From the NCBI GenBank assembly GCA_011391155.1, contig JAABRA010000033.1, forward strand, positions 1 to 45,418: 45,418 nt of DNA, written 5' to 3'. This document shows positions 25,585 to 33,224 of the stretch, piece by piece (the first letter of the stretch is position 1; every line of letters begins with the position of its first letter). The notes under the pieces are model-generated. The model made no database searches, was not told where the DNA came from, and saw nothing but the letters and a program-made list of their open reading frames with translations. Both the position numbers and the translations under genes were made by a program. This DNA comes from Burkholderiales bacterium (GTDB lineage Bacteria; Pseudomonadota; Gammaproteobacteria; Burkholderiales; Burkholderiaceae_C).

Positions 25585-26400
25585 ATGACAAGACTTGGAA
25601 TGGTCATCGACCTCGCAAAATGCAACGGTTGTGGCGCCTGTGCCTTCGCCTGCAAGGCTGAAAACAACACCCGTGACCGGGGCCACAGCCAGAGCTTCAA
25701 CTGGGCCGACTTCCTGATGAAGACCGAAGGCATCTTCCCGAACACCACGCATTCGGTGATACCGGTGTTGTGCAACCACTGCTCGGACGCCCCCTGCATC
25801 AAGATGTGCCCGGGCAACCCCGAGAAAGCCGGCAACCCCACGAAGTCCCCGGACGGCAAGCCCTACAAGGCGCTGTTCAAGACGCCGGAAGGCATCACCC
25901 TGCACGACCCGGAACTGTGCGTCGGCTGTGGCGAATGCCAGAAGAGTTGCCCCTACAGCCATGAAAAGCTCGGCGCATCGAGCCTGGACGGCACGACCTA
26001 CAGCGTGATCAGCCTGAACCCGGCTGACGAAAATCCGCAACCGCGCTGGGCTGACAAGACCTCCGCCATCCCCGGATGCACGTCTTCGGGCGCCGAAATC
26101 GCGGCCCTGGCGGGCGCCATGCCGCCCATGCTCAACGCCTGGAAGGGGGGCGACCTGCAGCCGGTGCGTACCGACGACGTGATCGAGAAATGCACTTTCT
26201 GCTACCACCGCGTGATGAACGGCCTGCAACCGGCCTGCGTCGATGCTTGCCCAGCCCAGGCCCGCATCTTTGGCGACCAGGAAGACCCGGCCAGCCCGAT
26301 CTCGGTGCTGCTGAAGCAGCAGACGTCCTTCCGCCTGCAGGAAGACAAGGGCACCAAGCCCAACGTGCATTACATTGGCAAATACAGCCCCCGCGCCTGA
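25585..26400 (+). CDS. 4Fe-4S ferredoxin subunit (ArrB/NrfC-type) of molybdoenzyme
   Basis: 271 residues (MTRLGMVIDLAKCNGCGACA). Four cysteine groups are visible: CNGCGACAFACK, CNHCSDAPCIKMCP, CVGCGECQKSCP and CTFCYHR with PACVDACP, enough for four [4Fe-4S] clusters. It would wire the molybdenum subunit to a cytochrome or quinol partner. It has no signal peptide of its own, so it is probably exported bound to the TAT subunit. A loop with GCTSSGAEIAALAGAMPPM is inserted before the last cluster. AAGGAG precedes the ATG; it follows the catalytic gene by 32 nt and a terminator lies directly after. Confidence 0.92.
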   Translation: MTRLGMVIDLAKCNGCGACAFACKAENNTRDRGHSQSFNWADFLMKTEGIFPNTTHSVIPVLCNHCSDAPCIKMCPGNPEKAGNPTKSPDGKPYKALFKTPEGITLHDPELCVGCGECQKSCPYSHEKLGASSLDGTTYSVISLNPADENPQPRWADKTSAIPGCTSSGAEIAALAGAMPPMLNAWKGGDLQPVRTDDVIEKCTFCYHRVMNGLQPACVDACPAQARIFGDQEDPASPISVLLKQQTSFRLQEDKGTKPNVHYIGKYSPRA

Positions 26401-26423
26401 GTGGCGTGGTGCGAGGCACTTCG

Positions 26424-26450
26424 GGGGCCGGTCAACCGGCCCCTTTTTTT
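26424..26450 (+). terminator. Rho-independent terminator between ferredoxin and chaperone genes
   Basis: GGGGCCGG (26424-26431), loop TCAA, CCGGCCCC (26436-26443), then seven T. A perfect 8-bp stem. It separates two structural genes from the chaperone gene, whose GGGAG ribosome site comes immediately after, so it may tune chaperone dosage by read-through. Confidence 0.88.
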
Positions 26451-26465
26451 ATGGGAGCAATGACG

Positions 26466-27101
26466 ATGTCCGATGATGAACCCGACAAGGCCACTGCGCG
26501 CCAGGACCTGTGCCGCTTCCTGGCGGCTTGTTATTACGAGCCGGTCCCGGAGTTTGCGGAGGAAAAGCTTTTTGATTCCATCGTGATCGCCGCTGGGCAC
26601 CTTGACCCCGAGCTGGTCGCGACGGCGCGGCGGCTGCGCGAAGCCTTCGAAGCGCAGGATCTGCAGACCCTGCTGGTGGACTACACCCGGCTTTTCCTCG
26701 GCCCGATCGATGCGCTCGCCAAGCCGTACGGGTCCTGCTGGTTGCCCGCCCAGACGCTCACTGAAGAGAACCCGCCCCCGGCGGTGCTGGCGATCTACAG
26801 CGAGGGTGGTTTTGATATCGATGACGCGTTTCAGGAGTTGCCGGATCACATCGCGGTGGAGCTGGAGTTCCTTTATGTCCTGGCATACACACAGAACCAG
26901 GCGCGCCAGGCCGGCGACAGCGAGGTGCTCGCCAACGCCGAACACCTGCAAAAGCGCTTCCTGGATGCGCACCTGGGTGCCTGGATCGGACCCTTTGCCG
27001 CAGCCCTGCAGGCCGGTGCCGAGACGCCGTTCTACCAGGTGCTGGCCATGCTGACCGAACGCTTCGTCCGCCTGCAGGCCGGTGCGCCGGCAACGCACTG
27101 A
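26466..27101 (+). CDS. TorD/DmsD-family molybdoenzyme chaperone
   Basis: 211 residues from ATG 26466 (MSDDEPDKATARQDLCRFLA); the ATG at 26460 is too close to GGGAG. All-helical TorD fold with LLVDYTRLFLGP, PYGSCWLP and the family motif ELPDHIAVELEFLYVLAY. Such proteins bind the twin-arginine leader and the apoprotein in the cytoplasm until cofactor insertion. It follows the molybdoenzyme and ferredoxin genes and surely serves that enzyme. It converges with the cytochrome gene. Confidence 0.9.
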   Translation: MSDDEPDKATARQDLCRFLAACYYEPVPEFAEEKLFDSIVIAAGHLDPELVATARRLREAFEAQDLQTLLVDYTRLFLGPIDALAKPYGSCWLPAQTLTEENPPPAVLAIYSEGGFDIDDAFQELPDHIAVELEFLYVLAYTQNQARQAGDSEVLANAEHLQKRFLDAHLGAWIGPFAAALQAGAETPFYQVLAMLTERFVRLQAGAPATH

Positions 27102-27140
27102 ACGGTCATTACCGACGGCGGTTGTTCTTGCAGCCATTCG

Positions 27141-27806
27141 TCAGGGCTTGGGCGGCGCCATTTGCGACAGGTAGTCCGACACGGCCTCAATTTCGGCCGG
27201 GCTGTAGGGTTTGACCACCTTGACCATATCGGCGTTGGAGTTGCCCCGGCTGCCATCGCGGATTGCAATCATCTCGCGCACCAGGTAGCGGTAGTGCTGC
27301 GCGGCAATCATCGGGTTGAATGTGGCCGCATCGCCTTGGCCGCTGGCGCCATGGCATGCGGCGCAGTCCCGCTCGTAGAGTTGCTGGCCGCGGGCCAGGT
27401 CAGTGCCCGGGCCCTTGCCAATACTCCCCTCGAACGGCAGTGCCTGCAGGTAGGCCGATATGTCGACCAGTTGGGTCATGGTGAACGCCGGGTCCACGAC
27501 ATACGGCAACATCGAAGGGTTGTTGCGGCGCCCCGCGCGGATGTCGAGCACCTGTTTGACGACCACGCTGGCATGTTGTCCCGTCAGGCGTGGAATGCTG
27601 CCATCGCTGCGGCCCGAGGCGTTTTTGCGGTGACAACCCTGGCAGGTGGCAAAGGCCGTCTTGCCACGGGCCGGGTCGCCGGGCGTTGCCAGCAGCGTGC
27701 GCAATTCGGCGCTGGTATCGGAAGCGGGGGGCGTTTGCGCGTGGGCCATGGAAGCCAAGAGGGTGGCCAGCGCCACCGGGATCATCCAGTTGGTCAAGGT
27801 ACCCAT
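27141..27806 (-). CDS. Diheme cytochrome c, c4-like
   Basis: 221 residues with a Sec signal (cut after AHA, about residue 23). Two heme sites: CQGCH (Cys55, Cys58, His59) and CAACH (Cys148, Cys151, His152), each heading a class I cytochrome domain; Met in NNPSMLP and NADMVKV are possible axial ligands. GDPARGKTAFATCQGCH and DLARGQQLYERDCAACHG are typical of c4. It probably carries electrons in the periplasm, perhaps to or from the adjacent molybdoenzyme, which lacks a membrane anchor. Convergent with the chaperone gene; divergent from the sigma factor, 89 nt apart. Confidence 0.9.
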   Translation of the reverse strand: MGTLTNWMIPVALATLLASMAHAQTPPASDTSAELRTLLATPGDPARGKTAFATCQGCHRKNASGRSDGSIPRLTGQHASVVVKQVLDIRAGRRNNPSMLPYVVDPAFTMTQLVDISAYLQALPFEGSIGKGPGTDLARGQQLYERDCAACHGASGQGDAATFNPMIAAQHYRYLVREMIAIRDGSRGNSNADMVKVVKPYSPAEIEAVSDYLSQMAPPKP

Positions 27807-27895
27807 TCGAAATCGCCCCGGAGTCAGGCGTTGCGGAATTGAGCGGAGAATGTATCCGAGTCTTCAACCTGCGTTGATAGTTGAATGGATTTGCG

Positions 27896-28426
27896 ATGAA
27901 CTGCCTGACCACTGCCTGGAGCCTGCATGCGCCCGAGCTGCGTGGCTGGGCTCGCCACCGGCTGGGCAATGCGGCCGAGGCCGACGACCTGCTGCAAGAC
28001 CTGTTCCTCAAGGCGCTGCGTCAGGGTGAGCGCTTCTGCTCGGTACACAACGCCCGCGCCTGGCTGTTCGAGGTGGCGCGCAACACCCTGGCCGACCGCC
28101 TGCGCGTGGCTCGGAACACGGTGGAACTGCCCGATGACCTGAGCGCGCCCATCGATGAGACCGACACGGTCGAAACGTTGACCGCTTGCCTGCCACGCGT
28201 GTTGGCGGAACTGAGCCCGGAAGATCGCGAGGCCATCACGCAAATCGACCTGCAGGGCATGCCGCAGGCCGAGTTCGCTGCGGCAAAGGGCCTGAGCCTG
28301 AGCGCCGCCAAGTCGCGCGTGCAGCGCGCCCGCCAGCGCCTGCGTGAGCGCATGATGCTGGCTTGCCAGGTGACGTTGGACGATGTCGGGCATGTGAGCG
28401 ACTTTGTGCCGCGTGCGGTGGATTGA
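27896..28426 (+). CDS. ECF-type RNA polymerase sigma factor
   Basis: 176 residues from ATG 27896 (MNCLTTAWSLHAPELRGWAR). Sigma region 2 is HRLGNAAEADDLLQDLFLKA then NARAWLFEVARNTLADRLR; region 4 is LSPEDREAITQIDLQGMPQA and AKGLSLSAAKSRVQRARQRLRE. It resembles SigZ-like ECF factors. The C-terminal tail has a Cys (MLACQVTLDDVGH). No anti-sigma gene lies beside it. Its start faces the cytochrome c start, so it may direct expression of part of the redox island. A dispersed repeat follows the stop. Confidence 0.88.
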   Translation: MNCLTTAWSLHAPELRGWARHRLGNAAEADDLLQDLFLKALRQGERFCSVHNARAWLFEVARNTLADRLRVARNTVELPDDLSAPIDETDTVETLTACLPRVLAELSPEDREAITQIDLQGMPQAEFAAAKGLSLSAAKSRVQRARQRLRERMMLACQVTLDDVGHVSDFVPRAVD

Positions 28427-28435
28427 AATAACTTT

Positions 28436-28500
28436 CTTTGTGATAGCAAACTGTGACCATTCCACGCTGGGATAGTGCCTTTTTTCCTTGTATTTTTGCT
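28436..28500 (-). repeat. Dispersed repeat family, copy E
   Basis: Plus strand: TGATAGCAAACTGTGACCAT then TCCACGCTGGGATAGTGCCT, a T-run and TATTTTTGCT. It shares the core plus the GATAGTGCC and ATTTTTGCT flanks with copy F. It starts about 10 nt after the sigma factor stop; its T-run could also aid termination. Confidence 0.85.
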
Positions 28501-28550
28501 TTTCGGCGGCTTTCCAGCGTCTTTTGGGCCCGGCGTTCGTCTTCACTGGC

Positions 28551-29597
28551 ATGAGCACCGCCACCCAAACCCTGCAGCGCTGGCCCTCGCGCCAGCCCGT
28601 CGCCTTCCTGATCCTGGCCGCCATCGCGTGGCTGGGCTTGTACCAGGTGCTCAACCCGGCGGCCGAGGCGCTGGTGGCAGCCTTGCCGGTGGACCGGGCC
28701 AGCCACCTGGGCGGCGCCTTGCAGTTCTTCTTCTACGACACACCCAAGGTGCTCATGCTGCTGACCGGCGTGGTGTTCGTCATGGGCATGATCAACAGCA
28801 CCTTCACGCCCGAGCGCACGCGGGCGCTGCTGGCCGGGCGCAGCGAGGGTGCAGCCAACGTGATGGCAGCCAGCCTGGGCATCGTCACGCCGTTCTGCTC
28901 GTGTTCAGCGGTGCCGCTGTTCATCGGCTTCGTGCAGGCGGGCGTGCCGCTGGGCGTGACGTTCTCGTTCCTGATTTCCGCGCCGATGGTCAACGAGGTG
29001 GCGCTGACGCTGTTGTTCGGCCTGTTTGGCTGGAAAATCGCCCTGATGTACCTGGGTCTGGGCCTGAGCGTGGCCATCGTCGCCGGCTGGGTCATCGGCC
29101 GACTGAAGATGGAGGCGTACCTTGAAGACTGGGTGCGCGACATGCCCAGAACAACTGCCAACTTTGAAGATACAGGCGCCACGCTGGCGGATCGCATCCA
29201 GGCCGGTTTTGCCTCCGTGCGTGAAATTGTCGGCAAGGTGTGGCCCTACATCCTGGGCGGCATCGCGCTGGGCGCCTTGATCCACGGCTATGTGCCGGAA
29301 GATTTCATGGCCAGCTTCATGGGCAAGGAGGCCTGGTGGTCGGTGCCGCTGGCTGTGCTGATGGGTGTGCCGATGTACACCAACGCGGCCGGTGTCATCC
29401 CGATCGTGCAGGCTCTGCTGGCCAAGGGGGCGGCGCTGGGCACGGTGCTGGCGTTCATGATGAGCGTGATTGCGCTGTCGCTGCCCGAGATGATCATCCT
29501 GCGCAAGGTGCTGAAAATCCGGCTGATCGCCACCTTTGTGGCGGTGGTGGCGAGCGGTATCCTGCTGGTGGGGTTTGTATTCAATGCCGTGCTGTGA
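28551..29597 (+). CDS. COG0701 permease (ArsP/DUF318 family), copy 1
   Basis: 348 residues from ATG 28551. Eight or more membrane helices in two halves joined by a polar stretch (about 200-225). The family signature GIVTPFCSCSAVPLFIGFVQ, with its CSC pair in a membrane segment, is present, as are SFLISAPMVNEVAL and the second-half match GVPMYTNAAGVIPIVQAL. Characterised relatives include ArsP, which exports trivalent organoarsenicals; many others are uncharacterised. The next genes encode periplasmic and thiol proteins on the same strand. Substrate unknown. Confidence 0.85.
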   Translation: MSTATQTLQRWPSRQPVAFLILAAIAWLGLYQVLNPAAEALVAALPVDRASHLGGALQFFFYDTPKVLMLLTGVVFVMGMINSTFTPERTRALLAGRSEGAANVMAASLGIVTPFCSCSAVPLFIGFVQAGVPLGVTFSFLISAPMVNEVALTLLFGLFGWKIALMYLGLGLSVAIVAGWVIGRLKMEAYLEDWVRDMPRTTANFEDTGATLADRIQAGFASVREIVGKVWPYILGGIALGALIHGYVPEDFMASFMGKEAWWSVPLAVLMGVPMYTNAAGVIPIVQALLAKGAALGTVLAFMMSVIALSLPEMIILRKVLKIRLIATFVAVVASGILLVGFVFNAVL

Positions 29598-29633
29598 GTG
29601 CGGCGGATTTTTATTCCGAGAACAGGAGACACG

Positions 29634-30569
29634 ATGAATAGCACAATGAAACGATGGCTGGCCGGAACTTTGGTGGCCATGGCTCTTGGGACCGCGCTGC
29701 CGGCCGCAGCCGTGGACGTGGTTTTCAAACCCGTGGCCGATGGTGTCTACGCCTACGTCGGCGAGACGGATGGCCGCAGTTATGACAACGAAGGCCTGAA
29801 CGCCAACATCGGCCTGGTCGTCACGCCGGCGGGCGCGGTGCTGATCGACAGCGGCGCCAGCTTCCAGTCCGCGCGCAAGATCCACGAGGCGGCGAAGCAG
29901 GTGACGACCCTGCCCGTCAAATGGATCATCAACACCGGCGGGCAGGACCATCGCTGGCTGGGCAATGGCTACTTCCAGGCGCAGGGCATCGAGACCATTG
30001 CCCATGCCGGCGCCGAGGCGGATATGAAGGTCCGAAGTGGCGCACAGCTGGAAGCCCTGAAAGTGCTCAAGGAGCGGCTCGACGGCACCGTGCCCACGCT
30101 GCCGGCACGCTGGGTGAAGGACCCGGACACCCGGCTGGAGCTGGGCGGCACGGTGTTCGAGCTGAAATACCGGGGCGGCGGCCACACTCCCGGCGACCTG
30201 CTGGTCTGGCTGCCCCAGCGCAAGGTGCTGTTCAGCGGCGATGTGGTCTATGTCGATCGCGTGTTGGGCCTGTTGCCAGTGAGCCTCAGCAAAACCTGGC
30301 TGGAGTCGTTCGCGGTGATCGACGCGCTCAAGCCGCCCATCATCGTGCCCGGCCACGGCAAGGTCACCGACCTGGCCACTGCCCAGGCCCAGACGCGCGA
30401 CCTGCTGCGGGCGCTGCGCGCGCACATGAAGAAGGCGGTGGATGACGGCACCGACATCAGCACGGCCGTGAAGAGCTTCAACGCCAGGCCTTTTGCTTAT
30501 TTGAAGCACGCTGACGTGTGGATCCCGCAGCTGGCCAACATGACCTATCTGGAGATGGAGCGCGAATAA
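29634..30569 (+). CDS. Secreted MBL-fold protein with altered zinc motif (SoxH-like)
   Basis: 311 residues with a Sec signal (about residues 1-26, ending ALPAAA). MBL-fold landmarks: VTPAGAVLIDSGAS, GGGHTPGDLLVWLP, KVLFSGDVVYVDR and VPGHGKVTD. The main HxHxDH motif is not intact: the strand reads IINTGGQDHRWLGNGYF, so the first two histidines are replaced and only the DH pair remains. Related quinoprotein-relay/SoxH proteins occur beside sulfur or alcohol oxidation genes. Whether it binds one metal or none is open. AGGAGA precedes the ATG; it follows the permease by 36 nt. Confidence 0.82.
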   Translation: MNSTMKRWLAGTLVAMALGTALPAAAVDVVFKPVADGVYAYVGETDGRSYDNEGLNANIGLVVTPAGAVLIDSGASFQSARKIHEAAKQVTTLPVKWIINTGGQDHRWLGNGYFQAQGIETIAHAGAEADMKVRSGAQLEALKVLKERLDGTVPTLPARWVKDPDTRLELGGTVFELKYRGGGHTPGDLLVWLPQRKVLFSGDVVYVDRVLGLLPVSLSKTWLESFAVIDALKPPIIVPGHGKVTDLATAQAQTRDLLRALRAHMKKAVDDGTDISTAVKSFNARPFAYLKHADVWIPQLANMTYLEMERE

Positions 30570-30579
30570 GGTGACTGCG

Positions 30580-31026
30580 ATGACAGAGGCCGCAAGCGCG
30601 TTCGCGCAACAACTCAACGGCAACTTCCTCGGCATGCTGCAGTGGCAGCAACTCGACGACCTGTGGCTCAGGGTTCGGGCCGAACCGCGGGGCTGGTACG
30701 CCAGCCTGGTCGGCGAGGCAGCGCCTGAGGCCCCACTGGAGGCCGACGCGCTGAACCGCTTCGTCGATGAAGTGGATGCGCTGTTGCGGCGCGAACACAA
30801 GCAGGACTTCTGCGGCATCGTTTTCGCGGACAACCGTGAACAGCCCGCCTTCATCAAGATCTACGACCCGCACAACCTGGGTTCGTTCTGCAGTTGCAGC
30901 AGCGCGCCGGTTCCACCGCGCTGGGTGCTGTCCCGCATCCAGCCGGAGCGCATTGAAGACGACGGGCCGCTGCCCGGTTCACGTCGAAGCTGGTGGCAAC
31001 GCCTGTTCGGTGCCGGCGAACGCTGA
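30580..31026 (+). CDS. Conserved-looking protein of unknown function with a CSC motif
   Basis: 148 residues from ATG 30580 (MTEAASAFAQQLNGNFLGML), with AAGGTG upstream; a GTG at 30571 is the alternative. I do not recognise the family. Visible: a helical N-half (LDDLWLRVRAEPRGWYASLV), a middle segment DFCGIVFADNREQPAFIKIY, then DPHNLGSFCSCSSAPVPPRW with three close cysteines counting the upstream Cys, and a basic end SWWQRLFGAGER. No signal peptide or membrane helix. It is 10 nt after the MBL gene, in the same operon, so it should serve the same process; cysteines suggest metal or thiol chemistry. Confidence 0.75.
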   Translation: MTEAASAFAQQLNGNFLGMLQWQQLDDLWLRVRAEPRGWYASLVGEAAPEAPLEADALNRFVDEVDALLRREHKQDFCGIVFADNREQPAFIKIYDPHNLGSFCSCSSAPVPPRWVLSRIQPERIEDDGPLPGSRRSWWQRLFGAGER

Positions 31027-31094
31027 ATTTCAGAACACAAAAAGGCTTGAGGGCGTTTTTTCAACTATTTCTGGATTCCGATGCGTCTTTTGAA

Positions 31095-31140
31095 GGGGAG
31101 GGTCGTCTTCTCCAAGAGGGTGCTTTCCTCCCCCTTATTT
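31095..31140 (+). terminator. Possible terminator after the CSC-motif gene
   Basis: GGGGAGGG (31095-31102) can pair with CCTCCCCC (about 31127-31134) across a roughly 24-nt loop, followed by TTATTTCTT. The stem is good but the loop is long and the T-run broken. Confidence 0.35.
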
Positions 31141-31172
31141 CTTAATGCAGACCGTCAAAGGACATTTCAACC

Positions 31173-31412
31173 ATGGACATCAAGGTACTCGGCACGGGCT
31201 GTGCCAATTGCAAAAACACCATTGCCCTCATCGACCAGGTGGCTAAAGCCAAAGGCGTGGCGGTGACGCTGGAGAAGGTGGAAGCGCTGCGCGACATCAT
31301 GGGCTACGGTGTCATGAGCACCCCTGGCGTCGTGATCAACGGCAAGGTGGTGCATGCGGGCGGCGTGCCGAGTCGCGACAAGATCGAGCAGTGGCTCGCG
31401 CCCGCAGCATGA
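31173..31412 (+). CDS. Mini-thioredoxin (MTH895/TM0996 family redox-active disulfide protein), copy 1
   Basis: 79 residues: MDIKVLGTGCANCKNTIALI has the C-x-x-C redox pair, and VMSTPGVVINGKVVHAGGVP the cis-Pro loop of the thioredoxin fold. This family is often encoded beside COG0701 permeases, as here. It is cytoplasmic (no signal) and may shuttle thiols or a metalloid to the permease. A paralogue at 37543 partners the second permease. Confidence 0.92.
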   Translation: MDIKVLGTGCANCKNTIALIDQVAKAKGVAVTLEKVEALRDIMGYGVMSTPGVVINGKVVHAGGVPSRDKIEQWLAPAA

Positions 31413-31552
31413 GCGGCGGGACGGGCAAGTGGGCTCAAATGGGGGACCCGGTCAATGGCCTGCAGCCAACCGCGAATGGCGGTGCAAGGGGATGCGGGGG
31501 CTGGGCCGCTGACGCTGCTGCTCTACGCCCCCCATTCATTCGTCGTTGAACC

Positions 31553-32086
31553 ATGACTGGCCGTCCCTCTCAGCCTGTGACTTTTCCACCGGCCAAACCG
31601 CTCCCCTGGTGGCGGCGGCCATCGGTTGTGCTCGTCATCGTTGCGGGTGGTTTTGCGGCGCTCCTGGGCCTTGGGATGTACGCGATGCGCGCTCCGGGTG
31701 CGGTGTCTGATGCGGCCGTGCGCGCAGCTCCTTCGGGTCAGGGTGCGGCGCAAGACGCCGTGCAACGGGTTCTGGCGGCGGGCAAACCCACGGTCGTGGA
31801 GTTTGGCGCCAACAACTGCGTGAGCTGCCGGGAGATGAAGCCCGTGCTGCAGGCGCTCGCGCGGGACCCGCGTATAGAGGTCGTCGATGTGGACATCCTG
31901 AAAGAACGCGACTACATCAGCCACTACCAGATTCGCCTGATGCCCACCCAGGTTTTCTACAACGCCAAAGGGGAAGAGACCGGACGCCACATGGGCAAGA
32001 TCAGCGGCGAAGACATCCTGGCCCGCCTTGGCGTGGCGCCACAGAACGTTTTATCGGGCGCGCCCGCGCCCAGGGCGGCGCTGTGA
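31553..32086 (+). CDS. Membrane-anchored thioredoxin-like protein
   Basis: 177 residues: a short N-terminal cytoplasmic stretch, one membrane helix (about 24-47, PSVVLVIVAGGFAALLGLGM), then a periplasmic thioredoxin domain with VVEFGANNCVSCREMKPVLQ (C-x-x-C) and IRLMPTQVFYNAKGEE with the cis-Pro. Its stop overlaps the start of the CcdA-like gene by 4 nt (GTGA), so the pair is translated together: the CcdA-like protein would pass electrons across the membrane to this thioredoxin, the DsbD arrangement split in two. The final target is unknown. Confidence 0.88.
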   Translation: MTGRPSQPVTFPPAKPLPWWRRPSVVLVIVAGGFAALLGLGMYAMRAPGAVSDAAVRAAPSGQGAAQDAVQRVLAAGKPTVVEFGANNCVSCREMKPVLQALARDPRIEVVDVDILKERDYISHYQIRLMPTQVFYNAKGEETGRHMGKISGEDILARLGVAPQNVLSGAPAPRAAL

Positions 32087-32775
32087 ACGGCATGGAAGGC
32101 CTGCTGGCTGCGCTGGTCGGCGGCGTGTTGACCTCGGCGTCGCCCTGCGCGTTGGCGGCGGTGCCCGTGGCGGTGGGCTTTGTCGGGGGGCAGGCCAGCA
32201 GCCCGCGCCGGGCGTTGGTCTTGTCGCTGGCCTTTGTCGCGGGCATGAATATCGCCCTGCTGGCGATGGGTCTGCTGGCGGCCAGGCTCGGATTGCTGAT
32301 GGGCGCCCTGCCCGGGCCATGGCTGGTGGCGGTGGGCACTCTGGTCATGGCGACTGCGGTTTGGCTCTGGCGTTCCAGTGCGGGCAGCTGTGGCATCACG
32401 CTGCCGGACGCCATGCAGCAGCGCCTGGAGCGTTCAGGGTTTGGCGGCGCTGTGGTGCTGGGCGCCCTGATTGGCACGGTGATGAGCCCCTGCGCGACGC
32501 CGGCACTGGCCGCCGCTTTGGCCATTGCCGGCTCGGGTGCGGCGCTGGGTGCGTCCATGGCCTGGGGCGCGGCGCTGCTGCTGGCTTACGGCATTGGACA
32601 CAGCGTGCTGTTGTTGCTGGCGGGGGCCATGCCGTCTGCAGCCCGTGCGCTGATCGGGCGTTTTGCCCGGTGGGATGCCTGGTTGCCCGGCCGCCGTACC
32701 TTTGCGCTGGTGATGCTGCTGGCCGGTCTGTGGTGGATGGCATTGGGACTGGGCTTTGAAATGTTTACGCCATAA
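32083..32775 (+). CDS. CcdA/DsbD-type membrane thiol transporter
   Basis: 230 residues from the GTG at 32083 (an ATG at 32092 is possible). Six membrane helices, with the two cysteines of the family in SASPCALAAVPV and VMSPCATPALAA, each before Pro-rich membrane turns. CcdA proteins carry reducing equivalents from cytoplasmic thioredoxin to periplasmic thioredoxins. The preceding overlapping gene encodes that thioredoxin. They could keep periplasmic thiols reduced for cytochrome c assembly or for this island's own redox step. Confidence 0.88.
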   Translation: MNGMEGLLAALVGGVLTSASPCALAAVPVAVGFVGGQASSPRRALVLSLAFVAGMNIALLAMGLLAARLGLLMGALPGPWLVAVGTLVMATAVWLWRSSAGSCGITLPDAMQQRLERSGFGGAVVLGALIGTVMSPCATPALAAALAIAGSGAALGASMAWGAALLLAYGIGHSVLLLLAGAMPSAARALIGRFARWDAWLPGRRTFALVMLLAGLWWMALGLGFEMFTP

Positions 32776-32833
32776 GCGGGCGGTCTTCGCCAAACCCGCT
32801 GCGTCTTCTGGCAGCTTTTTGCGTCTTCTCACT

Positions 32834-33223
32834 ATGGATTCCAAGCGTATGCCCATTGAAGTCTGCACCACCCAGGTTAGCCAGCAGGCACAGACCGGTG
32901 CTGTGCTGGTCGATCTGCGGGAGCGCCAAGAGTCGGCGGCCTTGGCGTTCGATGCGCCAGAAGTCCTTTGCATTCCGCTGAACGAACTTGAACGGCGCTG
33001 GCCTGAATTGCCACGGGACCGTGAGTTGGTGCTGGTGTGCCAGACCGGTGAGAAAAGTGTTGTGGCGAGCGAGTTCCTGCGCCAAAAAGGATTTACTCGA
33101 GCCAGTCCCATGCGAGGTGGCATCCTGCTGTGGATGCAAAAGGGCTACCCTGTCAAAGGCAAACGCTTCGATAGCGCTGACACTCCTGGCCCGGTCAGCA
33201 ATTTTTCTGAGAAAGATCAATGA
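32834..33223 (+). CDS. Rhodanese-like sulfurtransferase
   Basis: 129 residues from ATG 32834 (MDSKRMPIEVCTTQVSQQAQ); MPIEV at 32849 is another start. A single rhodanese domain with AVLVDLRERQESA and the active-site loop LVLVCQTGEKSVVASEFLRQ (Cys nucleophile). It would move sulfane sulfur between thiols or bind persulfide. No signal peptide. It is followed at 1 nt by the OsmC-family gene, so the two form a unit. Confidence 0.88.
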   Translation: MDSKRMPIEVCTTQVSQQAQTGAVLVDLRERQESAALAFDAPEVLCIPLNELERRWPELPRDRELVLVCQTGEKSVVASEFLRQKGFTRASPMRGGILLWMQKGYPVKGKRFDSADTPGPVSNFSEKDQ

Positions 33224-33224
33224 A

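Noticed and set aside
28905-30857. 650-codon antisense frame across the permease and MBL genes
   Set aside because: Same shadow effect; it runs through three well-supported plus-strand genes and has no family features.
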